In this document: one piece after another, positions 1 through 6,686 of the stretch
Layout of the letters: each line of letters opens with the position of its first letter
Position numbering within the stretch: the stretch's first letter is position 1
Origin: Bacilli bacterium
GTDB taxonomy: Bacteria; Bacillota_I; Bacilli_A; RF39; UBA660
DNA: 7,950 bases
NCBI GenBank assembly: GCA_028708005.1
Contig: JAQVZV010000034.1
Coordinates: 1 to 7,950 of the forward strand
Reading direction: 5' to 3'
Notes under the pieces: generated by a model
The model's database searches: none
Told to the model about the DNA's origin: nothing
What the model saw: the letters and a program-made list of their open reading frames with translations, nothing else
Translations under genes and position numbers: made by a program

Positions 1-3000
1 CTGTAGCATATTCTTGTTTGATTATTGCCTCGTTTCTATATTTTGTTAATATATCATCATCTTGTTCACATCCTAACATAAATGAGAATGTTTTAGATTC
101 ATTAGCTTTAAACTCAATATCAACCGTTATTGATTTCATTACATTATCATCATCATTAAAAGAAGTAATTGGTTCGGTTGATGTTAAGAAAACACTTGTC
201 TTTTTAAAATGACTATTATAATTATTTTTAATATATAAACAATTTTTATCCTTATCAAAATAAGAGGTTAAATAACGATGAGTCAATTCATTAGTGACAC
301 CTAAAACCATTTCTAATAAAATACTAAACCTAATCGTTTGTAATCCATCTAATTTATTAGTTACATTTAATTCATAGAATTTAATCTTATCATTCAAACC
401 AATAAATACCTTAAGCGATATATCATAATCACTAGTTATACTATAAAAAATAGTATAACCAAAGCCATGTTTAGTTAATGATGGTTTAAACTTATGATTA
501 TTAATCATAATCACTTCACTAGCATAATTCCCCACCATATCATTACTCCATGATGTTAATTTGAATTCCCTACTATTATGAGCATAAGTAAAACCACCCA
601 TATTATTACTTTGGATGAAACCAAAACTATCATTAGCGATAACATTAACCCATGGTGTTGGTGTATCTAATTTATTTATTAAGTATTCTCTGCCTTGATT
701 GACAAAACCACCATAACTATTATAAAACTCAATATCTTTAGGTAATTGTAAATCTAAACTATATAAATTATTGGTTATAACTAACTTATTAGGTTCAGGA
801 ATAGAATCCATAAGACTATATATTTGTTCACCTAGTGATTGCTTATTAGAAGCATCTAACGATACCATCGCTACTGTATTCAATAATGATAACTCTTCTT
901 GATTAATTTGAGAAGCTGGTATTTCATATACCGAACCAGGTGTATTTTCAAAATAGTTTAAACTATTAATATGATAAATGATATTGTTAAGATAATTTGA
1001 GATTATTTCAGCCTTAGTTTTCTTTTCATTATTAATAATAACGATATCAATATAAATCGCTCTAACTTTATAAAACTCATACACTTGTAAGACATCTTTA
1101 ATAAAACCTACATCTTCAATCTTATCAATGTTGACTAGAATAATTGGCCAATCACCTGACACTTTAAACTTCCACAAAGCTTGTTGTGATAATTGATTTT
1201 CTTCTAATATCTTTTTTCTTTTATCAGTCATTGGTAAAGCATAAAAGATATACTTTAACATGGCATTATATAAATGCATTTGATGTGGTGTTAAATTGTT
1301 ATAACTAGTTCTGATATTGTTTAACACAGTTGACATGTCAAATGCTTTGTCAACAGAAAAATCATCGCTATAAGATCCTACTATTTCCATCACTTGTTCT
1401 TTTGATTTACCAAAACCTACCAACAAATAAAGCCTAGATTTTCCCTTTGCCTTAATCGTTATTCGCTTTCTAATACTCATAATTGGATCTAGCGAAGCAC
1501 CTATTGTTTTAGATAATTTTTGTTTTTCCATTATGATTTTAGGATTAGTTACATCTCTATTACGCCCAATAAATTGTGCTCTTGATGTTTCATATTCAAA
1601 ATGCTCTTTGTTATCATGACTTAAAAACATTCTGTTAACCACAAAGTATTTAGTATTATCCTTAGTTCGTGACTTTCTACTGAAGATCAATGATGATGTA
1701 TCTTTATCAATCTCGCTATTAATGCTTAAACTATTAAATGCTCTATGAGCTATATCTTCTTCATTACGACACATAATAACTTCTGCAAAAGAAGTGATTT
1801 CTAACGTAACATCCCTATCTGTATCATTTTGAAAAGTAATTTTCCTTAGTTCAGCATTGTGATCTTTAACCACCGTCATTTCAGTAGTCGTCACGATACC
1901 ATCATCTTCTCTTACATATTTAATGCGATCAGAAGCGAAAGCAACTTTATAACTGTTTGGTTTAGCGTTTAAAGGAGCATAAGTATTAGACCATAACTTA
2001 TTGCTATTTAAATTTCTAATATATAAGAATATCCCATAATCTTCACTAGCTATTTTACGATACCTATTTACTTGTAAATTCTTATATTTACTTAAACCAA
2101 CTCCTCTATCATTAATGATAAGTGAGTAAAAGCCATTGGATAAGACTCCAAACTCAGGAACACTTTTTAATTCGTTATATTCCCTTATATCAGATGGATG
2201 GGTTTCCTTTGAATATAAATGTTTCTTATACTTTGAAATTTTTAAATCAATATATGTTTTAATTTGAACTTTCTCTTTTAGAAGCATTTCAACTGAAGCG
2301 ATATTTTTATCACTATGAAAATATTCTTGAATAATATTATCTTTTAAATAATTAGTAAGACTTGTTAAAATCATTCCTTGATGGTGAGCATAATAGTTTT
2401 TAATAATAACATTGTCTTCATAATCATAAGCTTCATAAAAACCATATTTACCATACATATTTAAGTCTTTAAATTTGTTTATATTGTTATAAACTTCTTG
2501 ATCATCTATACTAATAGCCATTATTGAACTATAAGGCGATATAACAATGGGATAAGATGGACTATCCTGTAATTTTAGATATGGAATACCAAATGATTCA
2601 TATTTATAGTTTTCAGAATCATCTAATTCATTATATGCTGATTCAGATATGCCCCAAGGTAATTTAGGATTAATCTCCCTTATAAATTCTCGTTGGGTGT
2701 AATAAGCATAATAATATGTTTCATCCAGCAGTGTATGATCAAATGTTTTATTAAATATTAAAGGCATGAAATATTCAAAAGCGGTTCCTGACCATGAAGC
2801 GACACCTTTATAATATTTATATTTAGTTAAAGCTTTATCTAAACAAAACCAATGTTTATATGGAGCATCTCCTTTAGCAATAGCAATATAACTAGTTAGA
2901 CGCGCTTCAGATGCAAAATTATTATAGTTATATGGGACTAATGTCTGTTCTCCATAATCATAGCCAATACTAAAGACATCTAAATCATTACTATATAATT

Positions 3001-6000
3001 TAGTAAAATCCATTTCTTCAATTAAATTACTAACACGATATAACATCTCCCTATTATCTTGTTTTTCTAAAAAACCCTTAACAACATATAAAGAAGCTGC
3101 TAAATTACCATTATCAACTGTTGAAATAAAATATGGATGCATTTTTTCTAAAGAATAAATATCATACCAATTAAATAAATGTCCATTCCATTTTTCTAAT
3201 CGTTCAATACTAGTAATAATATTAGTAATCATCTTAACAGCTCTATCGTTACTAATAATTCCTAATTCATAAGCAGAGATAACACTTAGCAATGAAAAAC
3301 CTATATTAGTTGGCGAGGTCTTATGATCAACTTTCTCTTCCCTATTTAATTGATAATTATCAGGGATTAAATAATTATATTCTTCTGCAATTAAATCATC
3401 AAAATACTGCCAGGTTCTGGTTGCTAAATTAATAATATCTTTGGTTTCATGCTTATCAAGACTTTTTTGATCAAGAACTAATTTTTGACTCATAAAATAC
3501 ATAACAATAGGCGCTAAAAACCATACTGACGCTATAATAGCTGCAATAACGATATCATTAGGCTTATAAATAGCACAGCCAACAACTAATAAAACAGAAC
3601 ATATATAATTAATTTTAAAAGTCTTAAGATATGTTTCTAAATTATTCTTTAATGTTTTTTCAATCTCTTCTGCAGTAATCCAATTTAATAATTTCTTTTT
3701 ACTTACAAACATACGATATAACGATTTAATAATTGAATCTAGATATAAATATGCCTCATAAGGTAATACTGTAAGTGTAATATAAGACTTATTAATAACT
3801 GTAAAAATACCTTTAACTAGATTAAGATAATATTTTAAAAACATATCATATTTGCTACGATAAATCACTTTTGAAAAAAGATAAAAGATAATTGGTAAAG
3901 CGATAATAATACCAACTAACAGCAAATAATAAAACGCTTCTCCAATACCGATGGTGAAACCATAAAAGATGATTAATAATAAGAACAGACTAGTTAGACT
4001 TCTTCTTAGATTGTCAAATATTTTCCATTTTGAAAGAATACTAATAGGATTTGAAACCACTTCACCCGATGTATCTGTAACCTTATTTTTAAGCCAGCCG
4101 CTTATCTGCCAATCGCCTCTATTCCAACGATGGTGCCTAATAGCATCATTTAAATAAGCACTGGGATAGTCATCAAACAATTCAACATCATTAACTAAAC
4201 CACATCTTAAATAACTACCTTCTATTAAGTCATGGCTTAATATTAGATCATTAGGAAAAGTATTACTTAAAACTCGATCAAACACTTCTAAATCATATAT
4301 CCCTTTACCAACAAAACTTCCTTCATTAAAGACATCTTGATATAAATCAAAAGACGCGGTGGTGTAAATATCTAAACCACCTAAACCAGCAAATAGTTGT
4401 GAATATAATGATTTACTGGTAACCTCAACATCAATACCAATTCGAGGTTGCATAACCCCGTAACCACTAATTACCTTCCTTTTATCTTCTGAAAGAACAG
4501 GGCTATTCATGGGATGAGCCATAGCACCTATTAAAACTAAAGCTGTATTTAAAACCAGTTTAGTATCAGTATCAAGCGTTATAACATACTTAATAGGAAT
4601 ATCAAAATCATTAAACGTATGACAATTAAAATATTGATCTTTTTCTTTTTTAGTTAATCTATTTAACAATAACTTATTAAAGTGAAGCAAGGCTCCTCTT
4701 TTCCTTTCAAAACCTAAAAAGCATTCTTCACTCTCACTATAAAAACGATTACGATAAGCGTAAAAAAATATGTTTTTACCATACTTCTCATTAAGCTGAT
4801 TAACCTTGTTTAAACCCGCTTCAACTATTTCCTTATCCTTTTCAACATATTGTACCATTTCACTTGTACAATCACCAAGTAGCGTAAAATAAATATTATC
4901 TGTCTTATTAGATAAATAATATGTCTCCAATGCATCAAACATTTTTAATACTTTTTGTTTATTATTAACAATAGTTGGAATAACAACCATAGTACTATAT
5001 TCTTGTGGTAAACCATCTTCAAATTTTAACTTGAATAAACTTTTAACACTGCCAACATGCATTAATGCTTGATTTATCGTTTCGATTACTAAACCACTTA
5101 TAGGTATTAATAAAATTAATAAAGATGCAAAACCAGCATACCACGCAATAATAAATGATATAAATAAAGTTAATACTAATATTGTAATAATATACAAACG
5201 TGCTCTAAGTATATAATTCTTATCTTTAAATAGATACCAACCTACATGTTTATGATTCTCATCAGCTTTACCAACCACTTCAACCGCATATTCATATTCA
5301 CTAATACCTCTTTTTAGAGCCTCTTTTATTATTTGATTACGATATTCACCTTTATTATTATCATATATTTGATGATAAATATTAGCTTTTTCACCAATCA
5401 AAACCTTTTCCGTATAACTTAAATTCTTATATAAGTATTCCATCTTATATCTTGAAACTTTCTTAAGAGAACTAAATAAATTGATAATTAAAAAGTTATC
5501 ACTAGCCATCTCATTATGTGATTGTTCAATTAATTCACGTAACGATATCTTGTTTCGTTGAAGTAATTTATTTAATATAACAAATGCATCTTCTGATAAT
5601 TTTCCTAATCCTTTTAACTTATAATTAAGTTGTTCTATATAGTAAGGATGTTTTATAATACGATCATTTATATTTATATAATCATCTAGATTAATACTTC
5701 CTTTAATATCTAAATCTTTACTGATTAATTTAAAGATTCGCTCAACTTCATATTTCTCAATTAATCTATCATCTAATCTCTTACATAACATATTTAATTC
5801 AGAAATTAAAATCATTCTAATAAAAATATAAATAATATTTATTTCATGATATGAAAAGTAATCACCTGTCTCTTTTTGATAAACATTTAATTTTTCAAAT
5901 AATTTTGGCATGTTTATTTGAAAATCATTTGACTTTAAAATATTATATACTAAAGCATATAATAACTTCTTTCTCCTTCTTTTAGTGCGTTTAATTCTTT

Positions 6001-6178
6001 TATTACGATACTCATTATTAGTATATTTCTCCTGTTCACTAATAACATAATAATTATCAACAATCCATTCATTAATATGACCAATTCTTTTATTATTTTT
6101 AGTTATAGCAATTAACTTTTTATAGTAATCAGTAATCCCGTGAATATCTTTCCTAAAAGAAAATAAAAGTGTTTTCAT
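1..6178 (-). CDS. ndvB: Cyclic beta-1,2-glucan synthase, NdvB/Cgs family (3' end beyond left edge)
   Basis: This enzyme polymerises glucose from UDP-glucose into beta-1,2-glucan and cyclises it, acting at the cytoplasmic membrane. The ATG at 6178 follows AAGGAGG by 8 nt. I read the frame codon by codon: 2,059 codons without a stop; family proteins are usually about 2,800 residues. Residues 1-325 are helical and Lys/Arg-rich (basic patch 58-71). Two membrane helices lie at about 330-370. A GT84 core (about 383-700) carries D536-T-D538, SHDLIEG (648-654) and HRWNRGDWQ (683-691). More membrane helices follow at about 721-772 and 856-898. A PF10091/GH189-like cyclisation domain has TSPTNIG (954-960), WSGTAFEYF (from W1129) and HHQGM (1265-1269). 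A GH94-type sandwich begins near 1336 (LSNGFYS). A second block contains TPTPWVNV (W1843) and NSRE. The GH94 catalytic domain that trims chains is outside the window. No frameshift was seen. Family identification is firm; product ring size cannot be told. The ndvB symbol is by family, not by proven orthology. Confidence 0.95.
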   Translation of the reverse strand, partial: MKTLLFSFRKDIHGITDYYKKLIAITKNNKRIGHINEWIVDNYYVISEQEKYTNNEYRNKRIKRTKRRRKKLLYALVYNILKSNDFQINMPKLFEKLNVYQKETGDYFSYHEINIIYIFIRMILISELNMLCKRLDDRLIEKYEVERIFKLISKDLDIKGSINLDDYININDRIIKHPYYIEQLNYKLKGLGKLSEDAFVILNKLLQRNKISLRELIEQSHNEMASDNFLIINLFSSLKKVSRYKMEYLYKNLSYTEKVLIGEKANIYHQIYDNNKGEYRNQIIKEALKRGISEYEYAVEVVGKADENHKHVGWYLFKDKNYILRARLYIITILVLTLFISFIIAWYAGFASLLILLIPISGLVIETINQALMHVGSVKSLFKLKFEDGLPQEYSTMVVIPTIVNNKQKVLKMFDALETYYLSNKTDNIYFTLLGDCTSEMVQYVEKDKEIVEAGLNKVNQLNEKYGKNIFFYAYRNRFYSESEECFLGFERKRGALLHFNKLLLNRLTKKEKDQYFNCHTFNDFDIPIKYVITLDTDTKLVLNTALVLIGAMAHPMNSPVLSEDKRKVISGYGVMQPRIGIDVEVTSKSLYSQLFAGLGGLDIYTTASFDLYQDVFNEGSFVGKGIYDLEVFDRVLSNTFPNDLILSHDLIEGSYLRCGLVNDVELFDDYPSAYLNDAIRHHRWNRGDWQISGWLKNKVTDTSGEVVSNPISILSKWKIFDNLRRSLTSLFLLLIIFYGFTIGIGEAFYYLLLVGIIIALPIIFYLFSKVIYRSKYDMFLKYYLNLVKGIFTVINKSYITLTVLPYEAYLYLDSIIKSLYRMFVSKKKLLNWITAEEIEKTLKNNLETYLKTFKINYICSVLLVVGCAIYKPNDIVIAAIIASVWFLAPIVMYFMSQKLVLDQKSLDKHETKDIINLATRTWQYFDDLIAEEYNYLIPDNYQLNREEKVDHKTSPTNIGFSLLSVISAYELGIISNDRAVKMITNIITSIERLEKWNGHLFNWYDIYSLEKMHPYFISTVDNGNLAASLYVVKGFLEKQDNREMLYRVSNLIEEMDFTKLYSNDLDVFSIGYDYGEQTLVPYNYNNFASEARLTSYIAIAKGDAPYKHWFCLDKALTKYKYYKGVASWSGTAFEYFMPLIFNKTFDHTLLDETYYYAYYTQREFIREINPKLPWGISESAYNELDDSENYKYESFGIPYLKLQDSPSYPIVISPYSSIMAISIDDQEVYNNINKFKDLNMYGKYGFYEAYDYEDNVIIKNYYAHHQGMILTSLTNYLKDNIIQEYFHSDKNIASVEMLLKEKVQIKTYIDLKISKYKKHLYSKETHPSDIREYNELKSVPEFGVLSNGFYSLIINDRGVGLSKYKNLQVNRYRKIASEDYGIFLYIRNLNSNKLWSNTYAPLNAKPNSYKVAFASDRIKYVREDDGIVTTTEMTVVKDHNAELRKITFQNDTDRDVTLEITSFAEVIMCRNEEDIAHRAFNSLSINSEIDKDTSSLIFSRKSRTKDNTKYFVVNRMFLSHDNKEHFEYETSRAQFIGRNRDVTNPKIIMEKQKLSKTIGASLDPIMSIRKRITIKAKGKSRLYLLVGFGKSKEQVMEIVGSYSDDFSVDKAFDMSTVLNNIRTSYNNLTPHQMHLYNAMLKYIFYALPMTDKRKKILEENQLSQQALWKFKVSGDWPIILVNIDKIEDVGFIKDVLQVYEFYKVRAIYIDIVIINNEKKTKAEIISNYLNNIIYHINSLNYFENTPGSVYEIPASQINQEELSLLNTVAMVSLDASNKQSLGEQIYSLMDSIPEPNKLVITNNLYSLDLQLPKDIEFYNSYGGFVNQGREYLINKLDTPTPWVNVIANDSFGFIQSNNMGGFTYAHNSREFKLTSWSNDMVGNYASEVIMINNHKFKPSLTKHGFGYTIFYSITSDYDISLKVFIGLNDKIKFYELNVTNKLDGLQTIRFSILLEMVLGVTNELTHRYLTSYFDKDKNCLYIKNNYNSHFKKTSVFLTSTEPITSFNDDDNVMKSITVDIEFKANESKTFSFMLGCEQDDDILTKYRNEAIIKQEYAT

Positions 6179-6186
6179 TATCTTTT

Positions 6187-6193
6187 CCTCCTT
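6187..6193 (-). promoter_or_regulatory. Ribosome binding site of the glucan synthase gene
   Basis: Read on the minus strand this is AAGGAGG, a full match to the anti-Shine-Dalgarno sequence, 8 nt before the ATG at 6178. It fixes the start of the long synthase frame; no competing start with a comparable site is seen upstream. Confidence 0.85.
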
Positions 6194-6216
6194 CACATAC
6201 GCTGTCAACTATAAAT

Positions 6217-6225
6217 ATTATAACA
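6217..6225 (-). promoter_or_regulatory. Extended -10 promoter element for the glucan synthase gene
   Basis: On the minus strand the sequence is TGTTATAAT: a perfect TATAAT (6222-6217) preceded by the TGn extension. The hexamer expected 17 bp upstream (6245-6240) is GTGTGT, a poor match to TTGACA, with a T-run just downstream of it in the spacer. Transcription would start near 6210, giving a leader of about 32 nt. A strong extended -10 with a weak -35 is typical of promoters that depend on the TGn contact or on an activator. The assignment rests on sequence match and position only. Confidence 0.65.
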
Positions 6226-6240
6226 TTAAAATTAAAAAAA

Positions 6241-6257
6241 CACACTAAAAGTACACT
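6241..6257 (-). promoter_or_regulatory. Possible operator: direct repeat with 11-bp period upstream of the synthase promoter
   Basis: On the minus strand AGTGTA (6257-6252) and AGTGTG (6246-6241) lie in the same orientation with starts 11 bp apart, about one helical turn. The second copy covers the place where a -35 hexamer would be. Tandem half-sites at 11-bp spacing are a known pattern for OmpR/PhoB-family response regulators, which often replace a weak -35. The binding protein is unknown and the repeat is short, so chance is a real alternative. Confidence 0.3.
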
Positions 6258-6332
6258 CGCTGTATGTTTTTGCCAATTTATTATCAAAGTGAGATAGCAT
6301 AAAAACATAACTTTAGTTAATAATACAAAAAG

Positions 6333-6339
6333 AAGGAGG
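6333..6339 (+). promoter_or_regulatory. Ribosome binding site of the Asn/Asp-rich small protein gene
   Basis: AAGGAGG lies 5 nt before the ATG at 6345 and 8 nt before a second in-frame ATG at 6348. The 8-nt spacing is closer to optimal and matches that of the synthase gene, so the second ATG may be the true start; the protein would differ by one methionine only. The strength of this site is good evidence that the small frame is translated. Confidence 0.85.
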
Positions 6340-6344
6340 TTTTT

Positions 6345-6659
6345 ATGATGAAGAAGGTTTTTAAGACGACAATCCTAACATTGATTTTTTCTTACTTTAT
6401 ATTGGGTATGAAAGTTGCAATAGCTCAAGTTGATCCGGACGTTGATAATCCCAACATCAATAATCCAAACAACAACATCAATGATAATAACAACATCAAT
6501 GATAATAATGATTTAAATAATGATAACAATGACTTGAATGATGTCGATGACCTTGATGATGATAATAATTTGGGTGAAATTTTAACTTATGGTATTGGCG
6601 GAGCATTACTTGGTAGTTTAATTACATATTTTGCAGTCCGTGAAAGAAGAACTACATAA
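6345..6659 (+). CDS. Small secreted Asn/Asp-rich protein with C-terminal membrane anchor, function unknown
   Basis: I do not recognise this 104-residue protein. It begins with a classic signal peptide: KK at 3-4, a hydrophobic core at about 9-22, and an A25-I-A27 cleavage motif before Q28. Residues 30-75 are low complexity, 35 of 46 being Asn or Asp, with Ile/Leu/Val recurring about every six or seven residues (38, 45, 51, 57, 64, 70, 76). Composition shifts from Asn-rich to Asp-rich towards the C-terminus. Residues 79-98 form one membrane helix rich in Gly (YGIGGALLG), followed by RERRTT, so the spacer should face outside and the tail the cytoplasm. The layout recalls WGxxGxxG-CTERM-type surface proteins of Bacillota, but the Trp is replaced by Tyr82, so this is only a resemblance. 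A strong ribosome binding site, signal peptide and terminator support a real gene. Its divergent neighbour is the glucan synthase, suggesting an envelope role. Confidence 0.85.
   Translation: MMKKVFKTTILTLIFSYFILGMKVAIAQVDPDVDNPNINNPNNNINDNNNINDNNDLNNDNNDLNDVDDLDDDNNLGEILTYGIGGALLGSLITYFAVRERRTT
6471..6506 (+). repeat. Two perfect 18-bp tandem repeats inside the Asn/Asp-rich gene
   Basis: The unit AACAACATCAATGATAAT occurs at 6471-6488 and again without change at 6489-6506, in frame, each coding NNINDN (residues 43-48 and 49-54). Degenerate AAT/GAT-rich continuation runs to about 6570. Exact identity at the third codon positions points to a recent duplication or slippage, so spacer length may vary between strains. 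Confidence 0.85.
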
Positions 6660-6676
6660 CAATTAGTTCTTTTTTT
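6642..6676 (+). terminator. Intrinsic terminator overlapping the stop codon of the small protein gene
   Basis: AAGAACTA (6647-6654) pairs perfectly with TAGTTCTT (6664-6671) around a 9-nt loop that contains the TAA stop (6657-6659). Seven T's (6670-6676) close the structure. The flanking A/G bases at 6642-6646 could extend the stem into the T-run with two G-U pairs. The stem is AT-rich and thus modest in strength. On the minus strand the same hairpin is followed by CTTTC, so it may also slow transcripts of the convergent FAD enzyme gene. Confidence 0.65.
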
Positions 6677-6686
6677 AATAAGAACT
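6665..6686. terminator. Alternative hairpin at the convergent gene ends
   Basis: AGTTCTT (6665-6671) can pair instead with AAGAACT (6680-6686), with an 8-nt loop. The right arm reaches the stop codon of the FAD enzyme gene (6686-6688). This hairpin shares its left arm with the terminator above, so only one can form at a time. Neither strand has a T-run after it, so on its own it is a weak terminator candidate. Confidence 0.35.

Larger units (their letters stand above)
6179..6344. other. Divergent intergenic control region
   Basis: This 166-bp gap lies between the start of the glucan synthase (minus) and the start of the small Asn/Asp-rich protein (plus), so both are controlled from here. The minus-strand promoter is clear. 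For the plus-strand gene I find only a weak candidate: TTGCCA at 6270-6275 and TAGCAT at 6295-6300, separated by a long 19-bp spacer. A 6-bp inverted pair, ACATAC (6196-6201) and GTATGT (6262-6267), is also present but is too short to mean much. No RNA gene or riboswitch fold is evident. Confidence 0.6.

Noticed and set aside
18..212. 64-codon plus-strand frame
   Set aside because: Lies wholly antisense to the glucan synthase, has no ribosome binding site, and its translation is low-complexity Ser-rich; a shadow of the AT-rich gene.
3969..4157. 62-codon plus-strand frame
   Set aside because: Antisense to the GT84 end and following membrane helices of the synthase, whose motifs (HRWNRGDWQ) establish the real frame.
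6270..6300. TTGCCA/TAGCAT as promoter of the small plus-strand gene
   Set aside because: Spacer of 19 bp and four of six matches at the -10; too weak to list as a feature, mentioned only in the intergenic entry.
6450..6570. Repetitive AAT/GAT tract as a CRISPR or iteron array
   Set aside because: The units are directly adjacent with no spacers, are in frame, and code a coherent Asn/Asp spacer between a signal peptide and a membrane helix.
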